From Rattus norvegicus (lineage: Eukaryota > Chordata > Mammalia > Rodentia > Muridae), in the NCBI RefSeq assembly GCF_036323735.1, contig NC_086036.1, forward strand, positions 41,411,050 to 41,475,049: a stretch of 64,000 nucleotides of DNA. Reading direction: 5' to 3'. Below, in pieces: positions 35,877 to 47,386 of this stretch. A model generated the notes under the pieces. It made no database searches and was not told the DNA's origin. It saw only the letters and a list, made by a program, of their open reading frames with translations. Made by a program: the position numbers and the translations under genes. Positions within the stretch are counted from its first letter, which is position 1. Every line of letters starts with the position of its first letter.

Positions 35877-35935
35877 TGTCTGTCTGTGTGTCTGTCTGTC
35901 TGTGTGTCTGTCTATGTCTGTGTCTGTGTCTGTCC
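35842..35935. repeat. (TG)n(TCTG)n microsatellite
   Basis: About 17 TG units followed by TCTG/TGTC tetranucleotides. Confidence 0.95.
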
Positions 35936-35989
35936 TCAGTATCTGACAATTGGAGTGGAAAAAAGGAAAAACAAACCAAAACTTTGGTT

Positions 35990-36385
35990 GTCCTAGAACT
36001 CTGTAGACCAGGCTGGCCTCAAACTCAAAGATTCTACTGCCCCAGCCTCTGCCTCTGCCTCTGCCTCTGCCTCTGCCTCTCTGCCTCTCTGCCTCCCTGC
36101 CTCTCTGCCTCTCTGCCTCTCTGCCTCTCTGCCTCTGCCTCTCTGCCTCTCTGCCTCTCTGCCTCTCTGCCTCTGCCTCTGCCTCTCTGCCTCTGCCTCT
36201 GCCTCTCTGCCTCTCTGCCTCTCTGCCTCTCTGCCTCTGCCTCTCTGCCTCTCTGCCTCTGCCTCTGCCTCTCTGCCTCTCTGCCTCTCTGCCTCTGCCT
36301 CTGCCTCTCTGCCTCTCTGCCTCTCTACCTCTCTGCCTCTGCCTCTGTGTTCTAGTATTAAAGCTGGATGCCACCGTCACCTGAC
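35990..36385 (-). mobile_element. B1 SINE containing a CTGCCTCT minisatellite
   Basis: The left part is B1 on the minus strand (CTCTGTAGACCAGGCTGGCC, TCAAACTCAAAGATTCTAC). The right part is also B1 (TCTAGTATTAAAGCTGGATG, CCACCGTCACCTGAC). Between them, where B1 normally has a short CTGCCTCTGCCTC stretch, lie about 300 bp of repeats. Confidence 0.85.
36047..36352. repeat. (CTGCCT)n/(CTCTGCCT)n minisatellite
   Basis: An alternation of 6-bp (CTGCCT) and 8-bp (CTCTGCCT) units with rare variants (CTCCCTGC, CTACCTCT). It yields open frames on both strands (for example 36380-35748 minus, Arg/Glu/Gly/Gln-rich) that are repeat artefacts. Confidence 0.95.
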
Positions 36386-36397
36386 CTTCATAGAATT

Positions 36398-36582
36398 CTT
36401 TTTTTAACTTTCTTTTAGATATATTTTATTCATATGAATGCATTGCCTTCATGTATGACTATGCACCACATGCATGCCTGGTGCCTGAGGAAGTAGTGAG
36501 CCTCCAATGTGGGTGCTAGGACTCGAACCCCAGTCTTTCAAAAGGACAAGTGCTCTTAACCACTGAGGCACTCTCCAGCCCC
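36398..36582 (-). mobile_element. B3-type SINE
   Basis: Reverse complement with TTTTTTTAACTTTC tail side, GGTGCTAGGACTCGAACC B-box side and CACTCTCCAGCCCC head. Confidence 0.8.
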
Positions 36583-37554
36583 TCCATAGACTTCTTAAGA
36601 GAGAAGTAGACTCTTAGACTTAAGGTCAATTCTGATTTCTGAACCTTCTCTTTATGTCTATACTTTTTCCTAAAACCTGTTGCTAGTGGAGGGATACAAT
36701 TACGATGCCTTGCTAGTTCACTTCCCAACTCTTCCAATTGTTTCATCTTTCCCAGTTCATTAAAAAACACAGGCATACATTTTGCTCACAAGAATCATAA
36801 AAGGATATATTAGTCTGGAATGCAAGAACCTCAAGGAACCTTGTCAATTGAACATATTGAGCTGAATTGAGAAAGTATCTATTAGCTGGGTAACAAATTG
36901 TCTTGTTAAATGACACCCAAATAGTTGCAAACAGGATACATTATAAATCACAAGAAATGGGTATTCATACTACTTCTTAGAGCTTAAGTCGGTGTGCCAC
37001 ACAACAAGGGGAAGCTGCCTTCAGCAAACTTCACTTTATGTTTTTGCTTTGTCTTAATCCTTACTAACACAGTGTGTGCAAAATGGTGCAACAAAGTTTC
37101 TCAAATTTACCTGGCCATTCTTCTGACCTTTTTTTGTCTATATGATCTATAATTGATAGCATTATTTTACATTATTCTGAGAATGTTCAGTTTTTTGGGG
37201 GTTCCCTGGCAGCTTTTGTGTGAAGGACAAGCCTTAATGAAGCAACCTGCACACTATCGGTAACTTTGTTAATGAGATATAATTTGGGGAAAGGATATAA
37301 TGAGTCAAAAATATCTCTAGTTCTTAGTAACTAACTCGGCAACAGACCGATTTAGAGAAGCATAAAAGGAACTTGCTTTCCTGATTTCAAGGAATTGATT
37401 GTTGGAAGGCTGAGTTTGAACAGTTACCCAGCATGCATGAGACCCTAACTTTGATCCACAGTGTTGGGGGAAAGGAGCAGAAATGTGTGTGTTGGGGAGG
37501 GGGTTGGTGAAAACTGGCTGGGGGCTATTTCTAGCTATAAAAAAGTGGATACAA
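36583..37554. other. Intergenic, nothing assigned
   Basis: AT-rich unique-looking sequence. Confidence 0.4.
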
Positions 37555-37662
37555 GCCAAGCATAGTGGCTTACTCCTTTAATCTCAGCACTGGGAGGCAG
37601 AAGCAATGGAATCTCTGTATAGTGAGTTCTAGGACAGCCAGAGCTACTCAGTGAGAACTTTT
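37555..37662 (+). mobile_element. B1 SINE
   Basis: CCAAGCATAGTGGCTTACTC, ...AATCTCAGCACTGGGAGGCA, then CTAGGACAGCCAGAGCTACT. It runs straight into the triplet repeat that follows. Confidence 0.85.
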
Positions 37663-37682
37663 CGATGATGATGATGATGTGA

Positions 37683-37716
<34 letters not shown>

Positions 37717-37767
37717 GGTGGTGGTGGTGGTCATGGTGGTAATGATGATGGTGATGGTGATGGTGAT
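37663..37767. repeat. (GAT)n(GGT)n triplet repeat
   Basis: GAT units, then about 11 GGT units, then mixed GAT/GGT, growing from the end of the B1. It gives poly-Met/Val or poly-His/Ile frames that are not genes. Confidence 0.95.
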
Positions 37768-39465
37768 AAATAATAGCCAAATATATACAGAAACAGCAGT
37801 GAGAGTGCAAAGGAGAAAACTTGCAACCATACTGGGGCAAATCTGGGAAGGAGATGAGGGTTAGGCTGAACTTTAAACAACCAACAGAAACAGGCCCAGC
37901 TGAAAGGCAGGAGGGGAGGTAAAGAAACACAATTTGAAAAAGGAATGCAGGGAAACCCATGAGCTTCTTATCTATTTCTCCTTTCTCTCCATGCGGTGGT
38001 ACTTCCAAATGCCCCAAAGTCCTGGCTCCCCTCCCTCAAGCACATCCTAAGGACCTATTTCTTCTCTCCTCGGCTTAACCGGGATTAATGGTCTCTCTAT
38101 GCTGCTGCTCTCCTACAGTGTTTAGAAGTGCAATTCGATTAAAGAACTCATGAACCCCAAATTACCTTAAAATTATAGAAATATACAGGGTCGAATTCTT
38201 TTAAAACTGAGAATTTCGAGTTTCCCTTTTATATTTTGGATTTTTGTCTCTCATTCCCTGGATGACATAAGACAAGCAGGTAACAGGTTGCTCACCAAAT
38301 TCTGACAATTTCTCTTGGCTCTGACTCTGTCTGTGGTATGGTGCTATCATTTTCTCATTATCATGGGGTAGAAATCTTGTATCAGTATAAAAGTCTGTTT
38401 CTTTCTTTTGCTGTCTTATTTACAGAAGCCGTCACAACCCCAGCTCTAACTCTCTAGATAGTAGCCCTGAGAAAGGATCTAAAATATCTTGAGAGTCAGC
38501 TTCATCTTCAACCTAGCCCACCCCAAGATTGTCCAGCCTCTCTGCTGTAGGATCTCAGGTTTCTTCAGATGGCTGAAAATACACTTGATGACTGGCGATC
38601 TGATCTCATGATTCTTTATAGCTTAAAGGAGTTGCCCAGTGAATCAGGGAGGAGCAGAAATCCAGGGGGAGAGTCAGCCAGAGCCAGTCCCAGATAAAAG
38701 GCTACTATCAGTCTCAGACTCCTACCAGCACATCAAGAACTTCTGGGAAAATTTTCTGGGTGTTGATGACCTTGGATGCAGTTTGAGCTTCATTCTTTCC
38801 TCCTATCCTGATGTCTGGCCATGACCCTGACTGGCCCCCTCATGCCTATGTGAATGTCTAGCCCATCAACCAGGGCCACCTATCCCCAACCTTACCAGTA
38901 ATTCCATAGACTCAGCTCCATTCTAGCTGGCAAGATAGAATCAGGAATTGTCCTCAGTATTTATTAATCATATCTCATTTGGTATGCAGTCTGACTGACC
39001 ACACCTCTTGCAAACTCCTCATAACCATATTCCTATTGTTTTACCAAGTTCTAATAAACTGAAAACTGCACTTCTGGTAGCAGACTTGGCCTCCACATTG
39101 CTGCTCCCTGGAAATTCAGACTCACTAGTCCTCAATGTGTGTTTTTAATAGTTTTATTATTTTAATAAATTAAAACTAGTTAAAGTGTACATTTTCAATA
39201 AATTCTAGAAATGATTCTTATGCCTGCTAAGTTTGAGGCCATGGCCCATATAAGATCATTGTCTCTGTTTTTCCAAGTAAGAGACATACATCACTTATGT
39301 GAATCCCAGTCCTCTGGCTGGTTTCTGTGGGTATCGGTCATGATTCCATCTTATTAAGGTAGTACCTTCAGAGAAGGTAATCTAGGACTGCTACAGAGTT
39401 TTTTATTTGGTTCTCAGAGACACAAGGCTACCCACCAATATTGTAAAATTGCCTGTGAGTGAGTG
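37768..39465. other. Intergenic, possible decayed retrocopy
   Basis: From about 38437 one frame reads SRHNPSSNSLDSSPEKGSKI with stops soon after. The following 600 bp ends in an AATAAA near 39053. It might be a decayed processed pseudogene, but I cannot name a parent. Nothing else is assigned. Confidence 0.2.
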
Positions 39466-39468
39466 TGG

Positions 39469-39832
39469 TGGTTTGAATAAGAATGCCCTTTATCAGCTCA
39501 TAATTTTGAATGTCTAGTCACCAGGGAGTGTAACTATTTGAGTAAGGTTAGGAGGCATAGGTTGTGTGGCCTTGTAGAAGGAGGTGCATCACTGAGGGTG
39601 GGCTCTGAGTTTCATACGCCCATGCCAGACCTAGTCTCTACTCTCTCTGCCTGTGGATCAGGATGTAGCTCTCCAGTACCTGCCTGCCACGCCTGTCCCA
39701 CACTCCCCACTATTATGATAGTGGACCAAGCCTCTGAAACTGTAAGCAAGTCCTCAATTAAATACTTTCTCTTATAAGAGTTGCCTTGATCTTGGTGTCT
39801 CTTCACAACAATAGAACAGTGACTATGACAGT
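39469..39832 (+). mobile_element. LTR-like rodent repeat (MaLR type likely)
   Basis: Starts TGGTTTGAATAAGAATGCCC, contains CACCAGGGAGTG, CCTGTGGATCAGGATGTAGC, CTGTAAGCAAG, TTATAAGAGTTGCCTTGATC and ends ACTATGACA. It is probably a solo LTR, since no internal region adjoins. Confidence 0.6.
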
Positions 39833-40681
39833 GAGTTACTGGCTTATGGCCTGATGAGGCACCCTAACTGTGATACTCTGGTTATGCATTTTCTATCACC
39901 AGCCAGATGGATGTCAGATGGGGCCAGGTTATTATCAGTTGCAAACAGACTGAGGGGGAAAAGTCTGATCGCTTATAAGGCAGTAGTCTACCAGGTCCTT
40001 CCAGCAGTGAATACTGCCTGCCTCCCTGCCTGAGTCTTGGACACTTCTAGGCCTTGTCCAGGCCCTGGGGAGAATTCTTGCTGCAAAGACCTTGTTGCCA
40101 GTCCCTAAATGTTTGAATGATCCTTTTGTGTTTCTTTCAGAGCCTTCTAGATCAATTCGTCTTATAAAATTTAACTTATATTCAACTTTGAAATTGCTTA
40201 CCCAGACTGAAGATATGCTCAGTGGGAGAACACATACCTAACATGGGCAAAGGCCTGGGTACCTCTCCTGCACTGGAAAAAACAAAGGCAGGCAAAGTAG
40301 AAAAGCAAAAAAATACAAACAACAACAACAACGCAAAAACAAAAACAAAACCCAAAAACAACAAAAACCTGAGCTGTCTTCCCACATATCACTAAAACGA
40401 TGCCCACACAGGAGCTCCTAGCTGCCTCCTTATATACTCAGCTTGAGAGCCTTCTTCCCACCATATGGTTGGAATGAATCATTATTGGTGATGTCCCCTC
40501 TACAAGGTGACTAACCCAGATTCCAGAATTACTTCCATGCCCTAGGTGCTCACAGCTCTAGGATTACCTTTCCATCCATCCTCTCAGTGGAATCTACTAC
40601 ATCCCTGGTGTGGAATTCTGTGAGATCATTCTAACCTAGGATCAGCTCTAATGCATCCCCAATCCCTCTGATATCCTGGAC
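39833..40681. other. Intergenic, nothing clear
   Basis: A tRNA-SINE-like remnant (TGCTCAGTGGGAGAACACAT) occurs near 40215, followed by A-rich sequence at 40280-40370. Confidence 0.35.
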
Positions 40682-40689
40682 ATCTAAAA

Positions 40690-40915
40690 CAGTGGTTCTC
40701 AATCTTCCTAATGCTTTGACATTTAATACAACTCCTCATGTTGTGCTGACTCCCAATCACAAAATTATTTTCATTACTACATCATAACTCTAATTGTAAT
40801 GTACCATTATGAATTGTAATGTAAATATCTGATATACAGATGGTCTTAGGTGACCCTTGTGAAAGGGTCATTTAGTCTCCCCCAAACCTCCAAACCCAGA
40901 GATTGAGAACCATTG
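40690..40915. mobile_element. Non-autonomous hAT DNA transposon (URR1-like)
   Basis: Terminal inverted repeats CAGTGGTTCTCAATC at the left and ATTGAGAACCATTG at the right. The 8-bp near-duplication ATCTAAAA / ATCTAGAG flanks them at 40682-40689 and 40916-40923. The interior (CCTCATGTTGTGCTGACTCC, GATGGTCTTAGGTGACCCTT) matches what I know of the rodent URR1 group. There is no coding capacity. Confidence 0.88.
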
Positions 40916-41084
40916 ATCTAGAGACTATATTCACTGACTCTGCCTCCCACTCCATCTTAGGTTCTTCCTACACAGACCCAGCATGCATTGCTGATAATGA
41001 CTCTTAAGAGTTCAGCTGGATCTTTCTTTACCCCTGCCCCTAGTCCTACCTGCTTCTGGCTTCTTTCTCCTGTTGTTGCAACAG

Positions 41085-41460
41085 TACCTGTAGAAAGAAT
41101 ATCTTGTGTATTGCATGGATACATCATCTGTCAATTAAGAAGCCTATGGCCTTTGGCTTAGGCAGGAAATAGAGGTGGGATTCCTGGGAGGAAAAAGAAT
41201 TCTGGGATAGAATCAGGTGGGGAATTGGGCCAGGAAGATGTAAAGACATGGGTGCATGGTACCTGAGCACAAGTAACAAGCTATGTTGCAGAATGTAAAT
41301 TAAAATAAATGGATTATTTCTAGTTATGATTTACTCAGAGAGGAGCCTAGCTATATAGCCAAGTTACTTATTTGTAAATATATTTTGAGTCTGCGTCTTA
41401 TTTCTGGGAACATGAGGCTAGGAGGAAGAAACAGGACCTAACTTCTACAAATACCTTATT
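41085..41460 (+). repeat. LTR-like rodent repeat
   Basis: TCAATTAAGAAGCCTATGGC, CTTAGGCAGGAAATAGAGG, ...CTGAGCACAAGTAAC... is a repeat type I recognise from rodent ERV LTRs, family unknown. Flanks 40924-41084 and 41461-42160 are unassigned. Confidence 0.35.
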
Positions 41461-42157
41461 GTTACCCCAGGCCTGACCTCAACCCCAATAGTAGGGAACT
41501 TCCTCTGGACTTTCTTGCTGAAGCCAGACATGAAAACACGTCTTTGAACTCCCAACATTTCTGATTGGGAAATCCCTTGCCCATTGTTTCCTGACTGAGG
41601 CCATTGTGTCTCTTGATAAGAGTGTCTCCCACTGACATTGTTCTATGCTATATGGTTAATGAGGGGCTTCATGCCAAGTCTTGGCCTTGCTTCCAGCCCA
41701 GAGTAGCTGTTCATTCATACTTCTGATCCAGTCTCAAGACACAATTCCTATTTGGAGAGTCAATCTCGTGAGTGTAGTTTTTGTTTGTGCAGCTCCTCAA
41801 GGAGCCATCTAAAGACTGACATTATGGTGATATAATATATAGTCCTAAGGGTCTCCCTTTGAGAAGCCTGGATCACATCCTCAGGATCCGGATGTGTCTT
41901 TGAAGATGAGGGTTGCTGTGCAACCATCCTACTTGGACTTGGTTCAATCAGTTATCAGGAACCAGTTTATTTCTGTTGCTATTCTAAATATTCTAATTTT
42001 TCCACATCCTTTAGACAGCTAACTTAAGGATCAGAAATACCTCTTACCTTTGAATCCCAATAAAAATAGCCCTATGATTGATCATTAGTGGGAGTCAGGC
42101 AACATGCATACATGCATCCATCTATCTAACTGTTCACTCACTCATTCAGTCAACCAC

Positions 42158-42159
<2 letters not shown>

Positions 42160-42200
<41 letters not shown>

Positions 42201-42222
42201 TGTAGTGTGTGTAGTGTGTGTA
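42160..42222. repeat. (TG)n microsatellite
   Basis: About 17 TG units followed by TGTAG-interrupted units. Confidence 0.95.
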
Positions 42223-42224
42223 GT

Positions 42225-42445
42225 GTTAAGGGTTGAACCCAATGCCTTGCATGTAGCAGGCAAATATTCTGCTACTGGGCTATGATCCCAATCCTCCTTT
42301 CACATTTATTATAAGGCAGGATCCAAGTTGCCCAAACTAAACTTAAACCTATTCTGTTTCTAGGTAGGCAGTGAACTTGTGATCCTCTTGCCTCAGCTCC
42401 TGAGTAGCTGTGATTACAGCCTTGCACTACCATAGCCAACTTCAT
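42225..42445 (-). mobile_element. Old SINE pair (B3/B1-like)
   Basis: 42225-42295 looks like a reverse tRNA-SINE head (GTTGAACCCAATGCCTTGCA). 42350-42440 looks like a reverse B1 (CTTGTGATCCTCTTGCCTCA, GCTCCTGAGTAGCTGTGATT). Confidence 0.5.
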
Positions 42446-42699
42446 TCTATCAATCAATATTGATTGCAGACTCTGTACGTCACTGTGAGGAGCCTAGGAA
42501 TCCAGTGTACATGAGCAAGATCATGTGCATGTTCTATTGGAGCGTTTGAAGCATTGCATGTGGGTTGGGCAAAGAGGAGGACTGATAGCTAAGCAGAAAC
42601 TGAAGGGAAGTGGGTGTTTTTACCAACAAAGAAGAGATATGGAGAAGTAGGAGAAAGGCTCCAAGGCAAGAGAGGAACTGGCTACTAAGAATTTAAAGA

Positions 42700-42822
42700 G
42701 TCTCAGCATGTGAATTGGCATACATCTGTAACCACACATTCAGTGCTGGGAGCTGGACTCAGGAGAATCAGGTCCTCAAGGCTGTACTTGGCTACATTCT
42801 GGGCTACAAATATGTGCACATG

Positions 42823-42868
<46 letters not shown>

Positions 42869-43080
42869 CATGAACGTGTATAAGATACCACATAACACAC
42901 ATAGTGTAAACATACATATATATATGTATAACATATATGTACACTACATAATACATATGCATACATATGAACATGTGTATGTACCACCTAACACATGTAT
43001 ACACATGCTCTATATATTCATCATATAATGCACGCACACAAGAACATGTACATATACCATATAACACATACGCATATATT
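42700..43080 (+). repeat. B1-like SINE, (TG)n and AT/CATA-rich simple repeats
   Basis: 42705-42812 is a diverged B1 (CATACATCTGTAACCACACA, ...CCTCAAGGCTGTACTTGGCT). 42826-42865 is (GT)n. 42870-43075 is CATA/TATA-rich, partly palindromic simple sequence. Confidence 0.65.
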
Positions 43081-43714
43081 TGTATGTCTCAAACAAAAAC
43101 ACACAATAACCACAACAAAATTGAAAGCCCAGGAGCTGAAAGATGCTACTCATGGCTGGATAGTATGCATCAGGGAAGCAGTGGGAATTGAAGGCAGAGT
43201 TGTGAAGCAGCCAGGCCATGAAGCATCTTAGGAATTCACCTGAGCTTGAATGACAGGGCAGAGTAGACCTAGCTTCTGCTGTCCTCAATGACAGTCACCA
43301 ACTTCTGACTTCACCCAGAGTGAGCAGACACAGTGCTGGAACCTGCCTGGCTAAGCGATGGTCTCTTTAGCCATCAGCTCACAAGGCTTTTAGAGATCTC
43401 AAAATTTGTCTTTGATTAGAGAGTTTTAAAAATGTAATTCGCTATTATTATATCTCCCTCTCAAAAATAAAAGCAAGACACACCCTACTAACCCAGTATG
43501 TGTATATAGCAGGTTGTGGCAGTGGAGGCCTATTTGTCTTGATTAGAAGAGCCCTGCCTGATACAGTTCTTCATCTTGATACTAGCAGTTCTCAGGCTGT
43601 GTTTGTTTTAGTAAATCACTAACCTGGGTCCCTCTGTCACCACAGTGTGAAATCCCTACCTACTTTTCCCCAGGAAAGCAAGAAGCTGCTACAATCCTGA
43701 TTGAAATTGTTGTG
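43081..43714. other. Intergenic, nothing assigned
   Basis: No recognisable gene or repeat. Confidence 0.35.
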
Positions 43715-44530
43715 CCAGGAAGCATTCATGAACCCCCAAAAAACAACAAGGAGCCAATTTTGATGTAATCACACTAGGGTCTCTTTATTTAAGCTTGAGC
43801 TTAGGCCACACTACCGTTTAACACAGCAGAGCAGGAGGGTGCAGCCCCAAGCCCAGTTTTAGGCAAACACTTATAGAAGCAAGAAAGGGATATCTATCCT
43901 GGCACACATTTGATTGGGGGGGTGCATTATAGCCTTTAACATATTTGGCTGGTGCTGGGAGCGAAACCATAAACTTAACTTCTGCTTTCCTCCTGAATAG
44001 TGATTGTTAAGAAGTGAAGTGCCGGGCTGGAGAGATGGCTCAGTGGTTAAGAGCACTGACTGCTCTTCCAGAGGTCCTGAGTTCAAATCCCAGCAACCAC
44101 ATGGTGGTTCATAACCATCTGTACTCTTCTGGTGTGTCTGAAGAGAGCTACAGTGTACTTATATATAATAAATAAATAAATCTTTAAAAAAAAAAAAAAG
44201 AAGTGAAGTGCCAGGGGCAGACTTGTAACCTGGAAGTGCAGATTTGTTGGGGAATAACCTAGAAACTATTGCGAGGTACAGGCATGTCAGTTAACTAGAG
44301 TTTGAGTTTAACCTTAGGTCAGGTTCTCTAAGATGGAGTCTGAACTCAAAAGATCTGGTCTGTCAAGATGGTAGATACATTGGGTAAGTACAATACTTTG
44401 GGCAGTGCCCTGCTGTCATAGTTAGGGAAGAGAGAAAGACAGGCCTAAGGTTTAGAGCTGTCTTCTAAAGGGATAAATAGAACAATGGGAGTATAACTTG
44501 GCCTAAAAACAAGGCTTTAATTTTCTTGGC
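43712..44530 (-). repeat. LTR-like repeat interrupted by B2
   Basis: CACTAGGGTCTCTTTATTTA, ...TTGGCTGGTGCTGGGAGCGA and GATGGAGTCTGAACTCAAA have the look of a reverse-strand ERV LTR with its flanking sequence, split by the B2 at 44024-44197. Family and limits are uncertain. Confidence 0.35.
44024..44197 (+). mobile_element. B2 SINE (young)
   Basis: GGGCTGGAGAGATGGCTCAG is consensus B2. A deletion removes the ATGGGATCTGATGCC block. The perfect 15-bp duplication AAGAAGTGAAGTGCC is at 44009-44023 and 44198-44212. Confidence 0.95.
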
Positions 44531-44997
44531 ACTCTTATTATTGCTCTTGGAGTCATTACTCTTGGAGTCATGTACAGGGCTTGATAGAATTAAAGAAATC
44601 AGGGCCTTCTTTGGTAAAAGAGTTTGTAAGTCTTACCTTTGCGTGGGAAGATTTTGGCTGAGAGCCAGAGTCCCCAGTGGATCCTCTAATATCTACAGTT
44701 ATGCTCTTCTCCATCAGTGCCCTTGGAAAGCAAAATGGTAACGCCCTGCTCTTGCTGTTTACTACTTCCTGTTTACAACTTCCTGTCAACCATCTTCAGA
44801 TTCCATTGTTCCTATCACCAGCTTTGATGCAATGGTAATAACCACGATGATAGTAACTGCCAGTCTGTGTCTAATCCTGCTCCAGCTCTATTTTTATAGT
44901 TATGGCTACTGAGTTTATGTAATTAGCGCATCAAACCAGATGGTAAACAGTACAAGCCATACATGTAGAAAACTCAGCTCAACACAGGTTTATTGCC

Positions 44998-45636
44998 CAC
45001 AAAAGGTTCAGTCAACTCCTCTCTTCATGGTCCCCAAGGCCATCGTGGACATCAGACATCAATAGGCAAACTATTTTATTAATTTATTTTGTTGAAACGG
45101 TCTCCTGGCCTCCAACTTGCTATTTAGCAGAGAATGACCTTGGACTTCTCATCCTCTTGTTGCTACCTCCTGCATGCTGGAATTACAGGTGCATGTCACC
45201 ATAACTGACCAAACCCAAAGCTTCATGAATGCTGGACAACCAATACTCTACCAACTGAGCTATCCGCAGCTAGCAAGCTCACACCAATACATAAGTTGTG
45301 AGAAAGTACAGAGTGCTACAGAGAGAACCAAGCTTTCTTAGTAATTGTTCTCAGGAAGACAGGATCTCTCATACTCCACTTCCTCAACCTTAAGGTGAGG
45401 ACAGAAGTTCCAATTACCACAAGACTTTCTTGAGAACTAGGCAAGATAACATCCATAAAATACACAGTAGGCATTCAATATGTCCTGCCTATCTAATTAC
45501 CTGGTAAGACTAGAATTTTTATTCTGTATAAACACAAAAGGTTCAGTAAATTTCTCTCTACATGGTCTCCAAGGCCATTGTGGACAACAGACATTAATAG
45601 GCAAACTATTTTATTATATAAATTTATTTGTTGAAA
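44998..45636 (+). repeat. ~100-bp segment duplicated 535 bp apart
   Basis: 44998-45097 and 45533-45636 share CACAAAAGGTTCAGT, CTCCAAGGCCAT(C/T)GTGGAC, AATAGGCAAACTATTTTATT and an ending TTGTTGAAA, with about 15% difference and a few small gaps. An old B1-like piece (45100-45210) lies between the copies. Confidence 0.85.
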
Positions 45637-46440
45637 TTTATGCCCTCTAAATGTGTATGTGGGTTCCTCCACACAGCATATTTATACACAACCCAATGCA
45701 GGACAGCAAATGTAACAATAGCCCACTGAATCTTTGCCCTTGCTCACCAGCAAGTCTGAACAAAAAAACGGTGACTACATCAGCACAAAGCCATGACTGC
45801 CATTCACAAATGTCCCAGAGAAAACACTCTATGCTGACAGTAGGCCAGAATGATTGTTTTAATGTGTGAAGAACAAAATGTCCAGATTATCCTGTAACTT
45901 CTCCCCTTGTCCTCTTCTTGTTATTATCCTGGTCTGGTCAATTTACTGTTCTACTGCCAAGGTTATATCTGGCTTGCTGTTCCAACAATATTAATCCTCT
46001 ACTCCCTCCGCTCAGAAATCTGAAAGGCTCTCAATGGGAACCAGACACATTGGCTTGTCCTAGGCTTTGGTTGTCCATCTGCTACAGTTCATTAAAGACA
46101 TTCTCTCCACGTCATCCATGTCCGTCTTCTCCAGTCTGCTTATGACCTTTACCGCAGGTCCCACACTAAATGGCCTTGCACAGATGTGCTATCCAAGACT
46201 GAATGTCTAAAACTCTCCCAAACGACTCTTACATGCTGGACTTTGTACCTTGATTAGGTATTGGGGAATCTCTTATTCCTCTTGTTAGAAACTGACTGAC
46301 TAATGCAATTGAGAATTTTGTAGACCTTTTCTTGTTAATGAGATTGATTATTCTAGTGAAACCTTGATTTAAAGAAATGCCAATGGGCTTTGTTTAAAAC
46401 ATTTATTTTTGGTAATTTTTTTTTAGTTTTCTTATTTTCC
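45637..46440. other. Intergenic, nothing assigned
   Basis: No recognisable gene or repeat. Confidence 0.35.
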
Positions 46441-46446
46441 TCATAC

Positions 46447-46537
46447 TTGTTCATTGGTATAATTATCTATTAGATCACCATCACCATCAAATGTTCCAAA
46501 CCTCAGGGAGTCATCACTTAAGGGTATGAAATCACTG
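46447..46537 (-). other. Exon-like segment of unknown origin
   Basis: On the minus strand a strong acceptor (GTTTTTTCCCCCCAG, with a tandem CAGCAG) is followed by exactly 30 open codons after one base. They read SDFIPLSDDSLRFGTFDGDG then DLIDNYTNEQ, and a GTATGA donor-like sequence follows directly. If it is not spliced there, the frame stops one codon later (GTA TGA). I do not recognise the peptide. It may be one exon of an unannotated transcript, a relic exon, or chance. Confidence 0.3.
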
Positions 46538-46879
46538 CTGGGGGGAAAAAACAGGGGCTTACTCATAATGTGGCATACGGTGCTTAACATTATCATGCTT
46601 TTAAAAATGAGGACATGAGTCAAAAATAATGACTTTAAAAGCATTGATTATGCTTTGCCACAGTATCATGAATTTCCATGTATGTGTGCTATGGATACTC
46701 AAGGCATGTCAAATGTGGGCTGCACAATGAACATGCCCTGTTCCCAATGGCAGATCATATACCTCTATGGAAAAAAGCCAAGAGCGTAATGAATGAAGCA
46801 GAGTCAAGAGTTTCAATCTTTGAAGCCTAATGGGCTGGCCTAGATTAAAACCCATCTTACATTAGACTTATCTATAACC

Positions 46880-46932
<53 letters not shown>

Positions 46933-47309
46933 TTATTTATTTTGTATGTATTCTGCCTGCATGTTTGTCCTGTACCACTTATGTGTCTGGTATTCTCAGA
47001 GGCCAGAGAAGGCACTGGATCCCTGGAGTTGGAGTTACTATACATACCTGAACCACCATATGGGTTCTGAGAATCAAATCTGGATCCTTAACCATGAACC
47101 CATCTCTTCAACCCCATGTAAATTTGTTTACCTTTATTACTAGTTATTATTTTATTTTATGTGTATTGGTATTTTGCCTACATGTATGTCTGTGTGAAGG
47201 TGTTAGATTCCCTGGAGCTGGAGTTACAGACAGTTGTGAGTACTGGGACTTGAACAGTCTCTGGACCACAGTGCTCTTAACCACTGAGCCATATCTCCAG
47301 CCCAATAAC

Positions 47310-47370
<61 letters not shown>

Positions 47371-47386
47371 TATGTGTGTGTGTGTC
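46880..47386 (-). repeat. Two (TG)n tracts with B3/B2-type SINEs between
   Basis: (GT)n at 46880-46930. A reverse B3-like SINE spans about 46930-47118 (ending CATCTCTTCAACCCC) and a second about 47148-47305 (ending ATATCTCCAGCCC). (GT)n follows at 47312-47386. Open frames here come from the repeats. Confidence 0.75.

Noticed and set aside
35748..36380. 210-codon Arg/Glu/Gly/Gln-rich frame (and 171 codons on plus)
   Set aside because: Products of the CTGCCTCT minisatellite and TG repeat. The repeat units contain no stop in those frames.
38437..39065. Processed pseudogene with a Ser-rich start
   Set aside because: Only about 20 residues read well before stops and no parent gene could be named. 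Kept as a note in the block entry, not called.
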